A stretch of DNA of 64,000 nucleotides from Microbacterium sp. No. 7. GTDB taxonomy: Bacteria > Actinomycetota > Actinomycetes > Actinomycetales > Microbacteriaceae. The position numbers were made by a program, and so were the translations under genes. Of this stretch, positions 1-10,402 are shown piece after piece (position 1 is the stretch's first letter; each line of letters begins with the position of its first letter). The notes below the pieces were generated by a model, which saw nothing but the letters and a program-made list of their open reading frames with translations, ran no database searches and was not told the origin of the DNA. The stretch is from positions 4,464,001 to 4,528,000 of the forward strand of contig NZ_CP012697.1 in the NCBI RefSeq assembly GCF_001314225.1, read 5' to 3'.

Positions 1-227
1 CACTCCAGGGCGACGAAGGCGACGCCGAGCGCCGCGATCCACGTCGCGATCGCGGGTGCGCGATCGCGCGGGGCGGAGCCCGCGGGCGAGAGCAGCGCTT
101 CGATGAGCGGCACGAGCAGGGCGAGGATCGCGGCCACCAGCACCGCGGCGAGCGTCACGAGCACGAGCAGCAGCCACAGCGACCGGCGCGTCTCCCCGCT
201 GCCCAGGCGCAGGAGCGTGCGGATCAT
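1..227 (-). CDS. ABC transporter half-protein, permease N-terminus (partial)
   Basis: The gene begins at an ATG at 227 and runs off the left edge, so only about 75 residues are visible. They show a short basic N-terminus (MIRTLLRLGSGETRRS), a strong hydrophobic helix (LWLLLVLVTLAAVLVAAILA), a short loop and the start of a second helix. Its ATG overlaps the stop of the preceding ABC gene in an ATGA arrangement, so the two are translationally coupled. It is probably the second half of a heterodimeric exporter-fold transporter such as IrtAB or CydDC types. The nucleotide-binding domain lies outside the window, so the class is inferred from the partner gene. Confidence 0.75.
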   Translation of the reverse strand, partial: MIRTLLRLGSGETRRSLWLLLVLVTLAAVLVAAILALLVPLIEALLSPAGSAPRDRAPAIATWIAALGVAFVALE

Positions 228-2023
228 GCCGATACCCCCTTCAGCCGTTCCCGGGCACCGGCGTAGGCGCCCCAGGTGCGGGCGTAGCCGCCGCCCGCCG
301 CGAGCAGCTCGTCGTGCGCGCCGACCTCGACGATGCGACCGCCGTCGAGCACCGCGATCTGGTCGGCGCCCGTGACGGTGTGCAGACGGTGCGCGATCGC
401 GAGCACCGTGCGGTCGCGGGTCAGCACCGACAGGGCGCGCTGCACGGCGGCCTCGGAGTCGGGATCGGCGTACGCGGTCGCCTCGTCGAGCACGAGCACG
501 GGGGCGTCGGTGAGCAGCGCACGGGCGATGGAGAGTCGCTGCTGCTCGCCGCCCGAGAGCTGGGCGTCCACGCCCACGATGCTGTCGTAGCCGAGGGGCA
601 GCTCGAGGATGCGACGGTGGATCTGCGCGGCCTCCGCGGCGGCGCGCACCTCGTCGTCGGTCGCGTCGGGACGGGTGAGCGCGATGTTGTCCCGCACCGA
701 CATGCGGAACATGTAGGGCTGCTGGAAGACGAAGGCGACCGCGTCGTAGAGGGTCGGGCCGCCGATCTCCCGCAGGTCGACGCCGCCCAGGCGCACGGCT
801 CCCGCGTCGGGGTCGAGCAGGCGCGGCAGCAGCGCGGCGAAGGTCGACTTGCCCGACCCCGAGGGGCCGACCAGCGCGGTGAGCGTGCCCGGCCTCAGGG
901 TGAGGCTCATGCCGTCGATCGCGACGGGACCGTCGGGGTAGCGGAAGGTGACGGCATCCACCTCGACCGCGGCCTCTCGCGCGCCGACGATCTCGCCGTC
1001 TGTCCCTTCCCCCTCCGGCTGCTGCGGCAGCTCGAAGAACTCGTTCAGATCGGAGGCCGCCGCGTTCGCGTTGCGGAACTGCTGGATCATGCCGACCGCG
1101 AGCGAGAGCGGAGCCGACAGGCCCGCCGCGAGGATGAGCGCGGGCACGACCAGCAGCGGGTCGAGGCCCGTCGTCAGCACCGCCCACGCCCCGCCGACGC
1201 CCATGACGGCGACCGCGAACGCCGGCGAGGTGAAGGCGCCGATGAGCGCGAACCCGCCGCGGGTCGCGTGCACCCACGCCTCGTAGGAACGGGCCATCGC
1301 CCGGGATGCCCGGGCGAACCGCGGGTAGCCGCGCTCCTGCGCGCCGAACAGCTTGATCGGCTCGATGCCGCGGATGAGCTCGACGACCGCCGCGTTGAGG
1401 TCGCCGAGACGCGCGGCGTAGTCGCGGGCCCGCTCGTCGCGGCCGCGCAGCACCATCGGCAGGGCGAGCGCCGCGAGCGTGAGCGGAACGAGCGCGATGA
1501 GGCCGAGCACCGGGTCCCACCAGAACAGCAGCGCAAGGCTCACGAGGGGCGTGACGACGGATGCCGTGAGGTCGGGCACCAGGTGCGCGACCAGCTCGTG
1601 CACGCGGAAGACATCATCCTGCACGAACTTCTTGACACGCCCCGAGCCGTTGCGGGCGAACCAGTCGAGCGGCAGTCGCTGCAGATGCGTGATCTGGCGG
1701 TGGCGCAGCGAGCGCCCGAAGCGGTTGTCGGCGTGGTGCGCGATCTTCGACGCCTCGCGGGTGAGGAGCTCGCCCGCGAGAGTGGCGGTGATCAGCACGA
1801 GCACGAGCGCCCACGCGGTCGCCGCGCCGTCGCCGGTGACCCTCCAGCCGTCGAGCTGGCGCAGGAGCAGCAGCACGATCACGGCCTGCGCCACCTTGAC
1901 GAGGGCGCCCAGGGCGCCGAAGACGCCCGCGCCGACGATCGCCGGGCGCTCGGCCTTGGCGAGACGCCAGAACGTCATGCGCTCGGGGGCTCTCGAAGGA
2001 GACGTACTGAGAATCATTACCAT
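224..2023 (-). CDS. ABC transporter half-protein (fused permease and ATPase)
   Basis: An exporter-fold half-transporter of up to 599 residues. Residues about 25-320 form a six-helix membrane domain and residues about 350-590 a nucleotide-binding domain. Visible motifs are Walker A GPSGSGKST (about 386), signature LSGGEQQRLSIARA (about 489) and Walker B VLVLDEATAYAD (about 508). It is coupled by ATGA overlap to a second half-transporter downstream. The metal-responsive boxes beside it favour a siderophore or metal role like IrtAB, but CydDC-like or drug export cannot be excluded. The start is uncertain. ATG 2023 overlaps a Fur/Zur-like palindrome, so a downstream ATG (2017 or 1978, MTFWRLAKAERP) may be the true start, leaving the box as an operator. 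Confidence 0.85.
   Translation of the reverse strand: MVMILSTSPSRAPERMTFWRLAKAERPAIVGAGVFGALGALVKVAQAVIVLLLLRQLDGWRVTGDGAATAWALVLVLITATLAGELLTREASKIAHHADNRFGRSLRHRQITHLQRLPLDWFARNGSGRVKKFVQDDVFRVHELVAHLVPDLTASVVTPLVSLALLFWWDPVLGLIALVPLTLAALALPMVLRGRDERARDYAARLGDLNAAVVELIRGIEPIKLFGAQERGYPRFARASRAMARSYEAWVHATRGGFALIGAFTSPAFAVAVMGVGGAWAVLTTGLDPLLVVPALILAAGLSAPLSLAVGMIQQFRNANAAASDLNEFFELPQQPEGEGTDGEIVGAREAAVEVDAVTFRYPDGPVAIDGMSLTLRPGTLTALVGPSGSGKSTFAALLPRLLDPDAGAVRLGGVDLREIGGPTLYDAVAFVFQQPYMFRMSVRDNIALTRPDATDDEVRAAAEAAQIHRRILELPLGYDSIVGVDAQLSGGEQQRLSIARALLTDAPVLVLDEATAYADPDSEAAVQRALSVLTRDRTVLAIAHRLHTVTGADQIAVLDGGRIVEVGAHDELLAAGGGYARTWGAYAGARERLKGVSA
2008..2022 (-). promoter_or_regulatory. Fur/Zur-like palindrome at the ABC gene start
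   Basis: On the plus strand TGAGAATCATTACCA matches the 7-1-7 Fur/Zur pattern TGATAAT-N-ATTATCA at 12 of 14 positions. It lies exactly where the longest reading frame of the ABC gene would begin, as expected for a repressor site over the transcription start if translation begins further in. The regulator (Zur, FurA or similar) is inferred. Confidence 0.5.
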
Positions 2024-2163
2024 TAAACCTATCAGCAGGAACCAGCGGGAATCCGCGCCGTCCGTCGGCGGTCGCCGGGCCTCGCCGGCGGCGGCGCGCG
2101 CTCAGCCGGCGGAACGCGCCGACCTGCTCGACCCTTGCTCGACCTCTGCTCGACTCTATTGAT

Positions 2164-4023
<1,860 letters not shown>

Positions 4024-4255
4024 CCGGCTCACGGCCCGCCCGGCGGGTTCTCAGGTGCGGCGTGTACAGTGGTGCGGTCGGCTCTGGACACCGCGCCGTG
4101 CGCGGATGGGTTTGTGAGTCCAAGGGGCCGATGGTGAGCGTCGAATCGCGACGCGCATGAACCATCACTGTGAATGGCCCCGGCCGACGACTGTCCGGGT
4201 TGCCCGCGTGCGCGGGCGCTGTTCTCGTGCGTAGAGAACCCAGAAGGACACACCC
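4024..4255 (+). promoter_or_regulatory. Promoter and long leader of the DEAD-box helicase
   Basis: A 232-bp gap. TACAGT at 4065-4070 is a good -10, which would give a 5' leader of about 180 nt. The leader holds a GC hairpin (4203-4218, GCCCGCG/CGCGGGC) and ends with AGAAGGA 8 nt before the ATG. Long structured leaders are common on cold-shock or autoregulated RNA helicase mRNAs, and such control here is inferred. I see no known riboswitch. Confidence 0.45.
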
Positions 4256-6400
4256 ATGCCCAAGAACAAGAAGCCGGCCGGCGGCCGCGCTCAGGACTTC
4301 GAGCCCCGCTACGGCAAGAAGACGCCGTACCAGGACGCCAAGCGGCGCCCCGGTCAGTCGTCCGCCGGCAAGCCCGGCAGCAAGAGCCCCGGTCACCGCG
4401 GCCACCGCCCCGACGAGCAGGCGGCGGGGCGCAAGCCGCGCTGGACCGCGCAGGAGCGCGCGGGCCGCGACGAGGCCCGCGGCATCCGCACCCACCGCCC
4501 GCACGCGCAGGGCGAGCGCTCGTTCGACGACCGCCCCCGCCGCGAGTACGACGACCGCCCGCGCCGCTCGTACGACGCGGAGCGTCCCCGCCGCTTCGAC
4601 GCCGACAGCCGCCCCGCCCGCGACGACCGCCGCGGCTACGACGGCCCGCGCCGCGACGACCGTCCCGCGCGCCAGGGCGACGGCCGCCGCTCGTTCGAGG
4701 ACCGTCCGCGTCGCGAGTTCGACCGCAACGACCGCCCGCAGCGCTCCTTCGACGACCGGCCCCGCCAGGGCGACGACCGCCCGCGCCGCTCGTACGACGC
4801 CGACCGCCCGCGCCGCGAGTACGGTGCCGACAGCCGCCCGGCCCGCGACGACCGCCCCCGCCGCGAGTTCGACCGCAACGACCGCCCGCAGCGCTCGTTC
4901 GACGACCGGCCCCGCCGAAACTCCTTCGATTCCGACCGTCCGCGGCGTTTCGACGCCGATTCGCGCCCCGCGCGCGACGATCGGAGGAGTTACGACACCC
5001 CCCGCGACGACCGCCCCCGCCGCTCGTACGACGACCGTCCGCGTCGCTCGTTCGACGACCGCCCGCAGCGCTCGTTCCGCGACGACCGCGCACCCCGCCG
5101 CGACGACCGCCCGAACCGTTCGGATTGGGCGGCGGACCAGAAGGCGCACGAGGAGCACGTCGACGTCGTGCACGAGCGCCTGCAGGCCGAGGCCGTGGAC
5201 GCCGGCACCGTCGAGCAGGCGTCGTTCGCCGACCTCGGCCTGGGCCAGAACATCGTCCAGCGCCTCGCCGAGCTGGGCGCCCCGAGCCCCTTCCCGATCC
5301 AGGCCGCCACGATCGGCCCGATCCTCGAGGGTCGCGACGTGCTCGCGCGCGGACGCACCGGCTCGGGCAAGACGATCGCGTTCGGCGCCCCGCTCGTGGA
5401 GTCGATCCTGCGCTCGCAGGCCGGCCAGCGTCGCGAGTTCGGCCGCTCGCCGAAGGCGCTGATCCTCGCGCCGACGCGCGAGCTCGCGCTGCAGATCGAC
5501 GGCACCGTGCAGTCGCTCGCGCGCAGCGTCGGCCTGTTCACGACCCAGATCTACGGCGGCGTGCCGCAGGCCCGCCAGGTCGGCGCGCTCAAGAAGGGCG
5601 TCGACATCATCATCGGCACCCCGGGCCGCATCGAAGACCTGCAGAACCAGGGCAAGCTCGACCTCTCGCAGGTGCAGATCGTCGTGCTCGACGAGGCTGA
5701 CCACATGAGCGAGCTCGGCTTCCTCGAGCCGATGCAGCGCATCCTGCGCCTCGTCGCCGACGGCGCGCAGAAGCTGCTGTTCTCGGCGACCCTCGACCGC
5801 GAGGTCGCGGCGCTCGTCGACGAGTTCCTCGTCGACCCGGCCGTGTACGAGGTCGCCGGCGAGACGCAGGACACCGGCACGATCGATCACCGCGTGCTCG
5901 TGATCGACCACCGCGACAAGGCCGAGATCCTCTCGTCGCTCGTCGACCGCGACGGCAAGACGCTCGTCTTCGCCCGCACCCGCGCCTTCGCCGAGATGCT
6001 GTCCGAACAGTTCGAGGACGCCGGCATCGCCGCGGTCGCCCTGCACGGCGACCTCAACCAGGCCAAGCGCACGCGCAACCTGCAGCGGCTCACGTCGGGC
6101 AAGGTGAGCGTGCTCGTCGCGACGGATGTCGCGGCCCGCGGCATCCACGTCGACGACATCGACCTCGTGATCCAGGCCGACGCGCCCGACGAGTACAAGA
6201 CCTACCTGCACCGCTCGGGCCGCACGGGCCGCGCGGGTCGCGAGGGCACGGTCGTCACGCTCATCACGCGTCAGCGCCGCCGTCGCATGCAGGAGCTGCT
6301 CAAGCGCGCCGAGATCGAGGCGCCGTTCGAGGAGACCCGCCCCGGCGACGACCTCATCGAGGAGCTGGCCGGCCGCCAGCTCGCCGACGTCACCGCGTAA
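4256..6400 (+). CDS. DEAD-box ATP-dependent RNA helicase with Arg-Asp repeat N-terminus
   Basis: A 714-residue RNA helicase. Residues about 1-290 are a disordered, highly charged tract built from repeats such as SYDDRPRR, SFDDRPQR and FDADSRPARDDRR, likely binding RNA. The core starts near residue 320. Visible motifs are the Q motif (PFPIQAATI), motif I GRTGSGKT (about 367), motif II DEAD (about 479), motif III SAT (LLFSATLD), motif V VATDVAARGIH and motif VI HRSGRTGRAGREG. It resembles the actinobacterial RhlE/DeaD group involved in ribosome assembly or mRNA turnover. Unusually, the basic tail common in this group is at the N-terminus, and the C-terminus ends soon after the helicase core. 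Confidence 0.92.
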   Translation: MPKNKKPAGGRAQDFEPRYGKKTPYQDAKRRPGQSSAGKPGSKSPGHRGHRPDEQAAGRKPRWTAQERAGRDEARGIRTHRPHAQGERSFDDRPRREYDDRPRRSYDAERPRRFDADSRPARDDRRGYDGPRRDDRPARQGDGRRSFEDRPRREFDRNDRPQRSFDDRPRQGDDRPRRSYDADRPRREYGADSRPARDDRPRREFDRNDRPQRSFDDRPRRNSFDSDRPRRFDADSRPARDDRRSYDTPRDDRPRRSYDDRPRRSFDDRPQRSFRDDRAPRRDDRPNRSDWAADQKAHEEHVDVVHERLQAEAVDAGTVEQASFADLGLGQNIVQRLAELGAPSPFPIQAATIGPILEGRDVLARGRTGSGKTIAFGAPLVESILRSQAGQRREFGRSPKALILAPTRELALQIDGTVQSLARSVGLFTTQIYGGVPQARQVGALKKGVDIIIGTPGRIEDLQNQGKLDLSQVQIVVLDEADHMSELGFLEPMQRILRLVADGAQKLLFSATLDREVAALVDEFLVDPAVYEVAGETQDTGTIDHRVLVIDHRDKAEILSSLVDRDGKTLVFARTRAFAEMLSEQFEDAGIAAVALHGDLNQAKRTRNLQRLTSGKVSVLVATDVAARGIHVDDIDLVIQADAPDEYKTYLHRSGRTGRAGREGTVVTLITRQRRRRMQELLKRAEIEAPFEETRPGDDLIEELAGRQLADVTA

Positions 6401-6408
6401 CCCTTTCT

Positions 6409-6506
6409 CGTTCTCGCCGAGTCAATCCCCCATCGTCGAGTCAACCCCCGCGCCACGCGTGCGGGGGATTGACTCGGCGCGCGGGGGTTGACTCGGCGGC
6501 ATCGAG
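6409..6506. repeat. 19-bp-period convergent array (GAGTCAACC family)
   Basis: Two forward copies of the phrase CGCCGAGTCAACC (GAGTCAA at 6419 and 6438) are followed by two reverse copies (TTGACTC at 6469 and 6488). The step is exactly 19 bp in both halves. The array lies between the convergent helicase and radical SAM genes. A second member of the family is at 23785-23872. Confidence 0.85.
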
Positions 6507-6514
6507 ACGACCGC

Positions 6515-6560
6515 ACGCAGCAAGGCGCTGAGCCCCGAGGGGCTCAGCGCCTTGCTGCGT
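6515..6560. terminator. Perfect 22-bp stem between convergent genes
   Basis: ACGCAGCAAGGCGCTGAGCC.. at 6515-6536 pairs perfectly with 6539-6560, leaving a 2-nt gap, so the real hairpin loop is slightly larger. It abuts the stop of the radical SAM gene and probably terminates transcription from that side or from both. Confidence 0.75.
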
Positions 6561-7603
6561 CAGAAGAGCACGGGGTGCTCGGGAGGCCGGGTCGGGATGA
6601 CGGGGCCCGGGGTCGTGGCGCGCTGTCGCGGCAGGTCGTCCTCGCCGACGCGGCCCGAGAGGCCGTGGCGGCGCAGCAGCGGACGCACACGGGCGGCGAG
6701 CTGCTTCCGGTACCCCACGGGCGCGTTCGCCGCACGACCCGGGTACAGGCCGCGATACGCCGGCAGCAGGTCGGGACGCTCGCGCTCGAGCCACTGCCAG
6801 AACCACTGCCGCGCCCCGGGCCTCAGGTGCATCGTTCCGAAGATCACGCTGCGCGCGCCGGCCGCGGCGATGCGTGCGAGGGCGTCGTCGAGCACCTCGG
6901 GGTCGTCCGTGAGGTGCGGCACGATCGGCATGAGGAAGACCGTGACGGCGAATCCGGCATCCGCCGCCTCGCGCACGGTGTGCAGCCGTGCCGCGAACGA
7001 CGGGGCTCCGGGCTCGAGCATCGCGCGCAGCGGCTCGTCGGCGATCGCGATCGACATCGACAGCCGCACGTCGACGGATGCCGCGGCGTCGGCCAGCAGC
7101 GGCAGGTCGCGCCGCAGCAGCGTGCCCTTCGTCAGCACGGAGAACGACGTGCCGCTGCCCGCGAGGGCGTCGATGATCTCGGGCATGAGCCGATAGCGGC
7201 CCTCCGCTCGCTGATACGGGTCGGTGTTGGTGCCGAGCGCGACGGGCTCCCTGCCCCACGTCGAGCGGGCGAGCTCGCGCCGCAGCACGTCGGCGACGTT
7301 GACCTTGACCACGATCTGCTCGTCGAAGTCGCGTCCCGCGTCGAGGTCGAGGTACTCGTGCGTGTTTCGGGCGTAGCAGTAGAGGCAGGCGTGCTGGCAT
7401 CCGCGATAGGGGTTGATCGTCCAGCGGAATGGCATGACCGACGCCGCCGGCACGCGATTGAGCGCCGATCGCGCGAGCACCTCGTGAAAGGTCATGCCGC
7501 GGAACTCGGGGGTCGTCACGCTGCGCACGAGACCGCCCCACGCCTCGAGCCCGGGCAGCGCCGCGGGGTCCTCCGCACCCGCCGCCTGTCCCTGCCACCG
7601 CAT
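6560..7603 (-). CDS. Radical SAM protein (Rv2578c/SPL-like family)
   Basis: A 347-residue radical SAM enzyme. The cluster motif is CQHACLYC (CxxxCxxC), preceded by INPYRGC and followed by ARNTHEYLDLD. This is the layout of the Rv2578c-type family, which is related to spore photoproduct lyase-like proteins. It is not MoaA, since the C-terminal CxxC motifs and GG tail are absent. The substrate is unknown. The start ATG 7603 (MRWQGQAAGAEDP) is supported by a -10-like TATGTT (7615-7620) and a LexA-like palindrome just upstream, suggesting induction by DNA damage. Confidence 0.85.
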   Translation of the reverse strand: MRWQGQAAGAEDPAALPGLEAWGGLVRSVTTPEFRGMTFHEVLARSALNRVPAASVMPFRWTINPYRGCQHACLYCYARNTHEYLDLDAGRDFDEQIVVKVNVADVLRRELARSTWGREPVALGTNTDPYQRAEGRYRLMPEIIDALAGSGTSFSVLTKGTLLRRDLPLLADAAASVDVRLSMSIAIADEPLRAMLEPGAPSFAARLHTVREAADAGFAVTVFLMPIVPHLTDDPEVLDDALARIAAAGARSVIFGTMHLRPGARQWFWQWLERERPDLLPAYRGLYPGRAANAPVGYRKQLAARVRPLLRRHGLSGRVGEDDLPRQRATTPGPVIPTRPPEHPVLF

Positions 7604-7611
7604 GTCGCAAG

Positions 7612-7627
7612 TAGAACATATGATCGA
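7612..7627 (-). promoter_or_regulatory. LexA (SOS)-like box upstream of the radical SAM gene
   Basis: TAGAACATATGATCGA matches the actinobacterial SOS box TCGAAC-N4-GTTCGA at 10 of 12 positions. It lies 8 bp upstream of the ATG and covers the likely -10 (TATGTT on the minus strand). Repression by LexA is an inference. Confidence 0.5.
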
Positions 7628-7719
7628 GTCTCATGCAAGCCGTGCGTGATGTTCATCGAAAGCGTGGATCACTGTCGACGGGCGAAACGATTCGTGAATC
7701 CGGCTTCAGGGAGAGGGGT

Positions 7720-7725
7720 CACAAT
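7720..7725 (+). promoter_or_regulatory. -10 hexamer for a leaderless start at 7732
   Basis: CACAAT ends 6 nt before ATG 7732. The same hexamer and spacing recur before the GH3 lipoprotein (42954). This is the main reason for choosing 7732 over in-frame starts further upstream. Confidence 0.5.
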
Positions 7726-7731
7726 AGAGGC

Positions 7732-10272
7732 ATGCCGAAGCCCCATCCGTCGCGCCGTGACGTGCGCGCGCTGGCCGAGCTGCGGGGCGAACGCGAGGCG
7801 GCCGAACGTGCCGCGCAGGAGCACGCGGAGGCGTCGACGGGCGCGGCGGACACCGGCTCGGGACCGTCGGCGACCGCCGGCGCGCTCCCGCCCGACACGT
7901 CGGACATCGAGACGTGGGCGGCCGCGAAGCGCGCCCAGTGGGAGGCGGCGCGGCGCGCGGAAGCCGACCGCCAGGCGGCGGAACGCGCCGAGCGCGACGC
8001 CGCCAGACGGGCCGAGCGCGCGACGACGGAGCGCGCGGCCGCGGAACGGGCCGAGGCGGAACGCGTGGCCGCGGAACGGGCGGCCGCCGAGCAGGAGGCT
8101 GCGGAACGGGCGGCGCAGGACGCCGCGGAACGCGCCGAGCGTGCGGCCGCGGAGAAGACCGAACGCGAAGCCGCGTCACGTGCGGCAGAAAACGCACGTG
8201 ACGCGGCAGAACGCGCCACGGCCGAGCAGGCGGCGCACGAACGGGCGGCGCGCGAGGCGGCGCGGAGCGCCGGGCTCGACACCGCGGAGCTCGCGCAGTG
8301 GACCGCCGCCAAGCGCGCCCAATGGAACGCGGTCGAGCTGGAGTCGTGGGCCTCGCAGAAGCGCACCGAGTGGGAGGCCGCGCGACGCGAGCGCGAGGAG
8401 CAGGAGCGCGAACGCGCAGAGCAGGAAGCGCACGAACGCGCCGAGCAGGCGGAACGCGAACGCGCAGAGCGCGAGGAGCAGGAGCGCGCCGAGCGTCGCG
8501 CCCGGGAGCGGGAGGAGCGCGAGACCCGCGAACGCGCCGAGCTCGAGCAGCGCGAACGGCTCGAGCGACGCGAACAGCAGGAGCGCGAGGCCCGCGAGCA
8601 CGAGCAGCGGGAGCGCGAACGCCGGGCGCTCGAGTTCGAGGCGCTCGAGCGAGCGAGGCGCGAGCAGCAGGCACGCGCCGAGCGGGAGGCCCGCGAGACG
8701 GCCGAGAACGAGGCTCGCGAGCGCGAAGCCCGGCAGCGCGAGGACCGGGAGCGCGCCGCCCGCGAAGAGCGCGAGCGCGACCCGCGCCCCGCGACGACGC
8801 CCGTGAGCGCCGCGACGACGAGCGCGGATGCCGACGATGTCGACGACGACGCCGATCTGTGGGTCGCCACGACCTTCGCCCGCCCCGTCCCCGCGGCCGC
8901 ACGGACGCCCCACCGCCCTGCAGACGCCGCTGGCGCCGCTGGCGCCCCAGACCTCGCCAACACCGCCGACACCGACCATGCCGACGCCGACGCGGCATCC
9001 GATCTCACCTCGCCGCTGGTCGGCACGGCCGCGTTCACGGTTCCGGCCTTCGGATCGTCGCAGCCGCTCGACACGTCGCTGCGCGCCGCGCTGTTCACGG
9101 CATCCGACATCGACGCGCGCGGCGGCAGCTCTCTCTCCCGCGACGCGAACGCGCTCTTCGCGAACGCGACCGAGTCGACGGCGCTCACCGGCTTCGACGA
9201 CGACCTCGCCGACGGCCGCTTCCTCGCCGTCCCTCCCGCGATGCCCGCGAGCCCGAACGCGGCGCCGTGGGCATCGGCGCGCTGGGAGGCGCTCGCCCAG
9301 CGGATCCCGCTGGCGCGCCGCGTCGCCCCGCGCACGCTCGCGATCGGCACGGCCGTGCTCGCCGTGGCCGCGATCGCCGTCGTGACCGTCGTCGCGATCA
9401 CCGGCGCCTTCTCGGCGCGCGACAGCAGCACGGCCGACGTTCCGCCGCCGCAGGACTCGTCGGCGCCCCTCCACTCCGACGCGACGCCCGAGGCCCCGCT
9501 GCCGACCGCCGGCGCGCTCGACGCACCGGTCATCGAGTCCGCGGCCCCGGCCGTCACGTGCGACGACCCCGCGGTCATCGCGGCGCTCGCCGAGGGGACG
9601 GATGCCGACGTCATCGCGGCCTTCGGCGGCGGCGGGCCGTTCCGCGCCCGCGTCGCCTCGGGCGAGGCCCCGTGCGTGAACCTCACCGAGCCCGGCCGCA
9701 CCTGGATCGTCGTGAACAAGCAGTTCGGCATCACCGAGCCGGGCTACCTCCCCGAGCTCGTCTACGCGGAGGGGGCGCGCAACACCGTCGACGGCGAGCT
9801 GCGCGCCGACGTCGACGCCGCGCTCGCGGAGATGAACGCGGCATCCATCGCGGAGGGCGCGGGCGAGCTCGGCATCGCGAGCGCGGCGCGGGCCGACTGG
9901 TTCCAGCAGCGTCTGCACGACAACGACGCCGCCTCCAACGGTCTCGAGTCCGCCGACGAGTCGACGGCACGGGCGGGGCACAGCGAGCACCAGACGGGAC
10001 TCGCGGTCGACCTCATCGCGTGCGACGGCGGCTGCGGAACGATCGAGGGCTTCGGCGACTCGCCCCAGGGCCGCTGGGTCGCGGTCAACGCGTGGCGCTT
10101 CGGGTTCATCGTGCGGTACGAAGACGGCTTCACCGGCACCACGGGCTACATGCCCGAGCCGTGGCACCTGCGCTACATCGGCCTGGAGCTCGCGCACGCG
10201 TACGCCGAGGGCGGCTACCGCACGCTCGAGGACTTCTTCGGCCTCCCGGCCGCGCCCGACTACGTCGACTGA
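7732..10272 (+). CDS. Membrane-anchored VanY-type D,D-carboxypeptidase with long coiled coil
   Basis: An 846-residue protein in three parts. Residues about 15-365 are an extreme Ala/Glu/Arg coiled coil (runs such as AERAERDAARRAERA). After a linker rich in Ala, Asp and Ser comes one membrane helix (about 534-560). Residues about 650-846 are an extracytoplasmic VanY/LAS peptidase with the zinc motifs SEHQTGLAVDL (about 749) and EPWHLRYIG (about 808). The topology puts the coiled coil in the cytoplasm and the peptidase outside. VanY enzymes trim D-Ala from peptidoglycan peptides. A coiled coil on such an enzyme recalls cell-wall scaffold proteins, and a link to growth or division is inferred. 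The coiled-coil DNA is low complexity. Confidence 0.85.
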   Translation: MPKPHPSRRDVRALAELRGEREAAERAAQEHAEASTGAADTGSGPSATAGALPPDTSDIETWAAAKRAQWEAARRAEADRQAAERAERDAARRAERATTERAAAERAEAERVAAERAAAEQEAAERAAQDAAERAERAAAEKTEREAASRAAENARDAAERATAEQAAHERAAREAARSAGLDTAELAQWTAAKRAQWNAVELESWASQKRTEWEAARREREEQERERAEQEAHERAEQAERERAEREEQERAERRAREREERETRERAELEQRERLERREQQEREAREHEQRERERRALEFEALERARREQQARAEREARETAENEAREREARQREDRERAAREERERDPRPATTPVSAATTSADADDVDDDADLWVATTFARPVPAAARTPHRPADAAGAAGAPDLANTADTDHADADAASDLTSPLVGTAAFTVPAFGSSQPLDTSLRAALFTASDIDARGGSSLSRDANALFANATESTALTGFDDDLADGRFLAVPPAMPASPNAAPWASARWEALAQRIPLARRVAPRTLAIGTAVLAVAAIAVVTVVAITGAFSARDSSTADVPPPQDSSAPLHSDATPEAPLPTAGALDAPVIESAAPAVTCDDPAVIAALAEGTDADVIAAFGGGGPFRARVASGEAPCVNLTEPGRTWIVVNKQFGITEPGYLPELVYAEGARNTVDGELRADVDAALAEMNAASIAEGAGELGIASAARADWFQQRLHDNDAASNGLESADESTARAGHSEHQTGLAVDLIACDGGCGTIEGFGDSPQGRWVAVNAWRFGFIVRYEDGFTGTTGYMPEPWHLRYIGLELAHAYAEGGYRTLEDFFGLPAAPDYVD

Positions 10273-10299
10273 CACCCGGCGAGGCGCCCGACGGCGTCG

Positions 10300-10339
10300 G
10301 CGGATGCCGGACGCCGCCGCGCAGGCGTCGGGCATCCGC
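10300..10339 (+). terminator. Hairpin downstream of the VanY gene
   Basis: GCGGATGCC (10300-10308) and GACGCC (10310-10315) pair with GGCGTC (10324-10329) and GGCATCCGC (10331-10339), with one G-G mismatch and an 8-nt loop. No U tract follows, as is usual in high-GC actinobacteria. Confidence 0.6.
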
Positions 10340-10390
10340 GGTCGCGGGAATAAGCACGGCATACCCGGAGCCGACGTCGGCGCCCCCGCC

Positions 10391-10396
10391 TAGCGT
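10391..10396 (+). promoter_or_regulatory. -10 hexamer for a leaderless mRNA of the nirK operon
   Basis: TAGCGT ends 6 nt before ATG 10403, and there is no Shine-Dalgarno sequence. Confidence 0.55.
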
Positions 10397-10402
10397 GGGG
10401 GG

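Noticed and set aside
314..2026. Long plus-strand open frame antisense to the ABC transporter
   Set aside because: It is Arg/Glu/Gly-rich shadow coding typical of high-GC DNA. The minus strand has a complete ABC protein with all motifs.
6560..7603. Radical SAM gene as the missing moaA
   Set aside because: It has the CxxxCxxC motif but lacks the second Cys cluster and C-terminal Gly-Gly of MoaA. Its flanking motifs match another family, and it is 7 kb from the moco genes.
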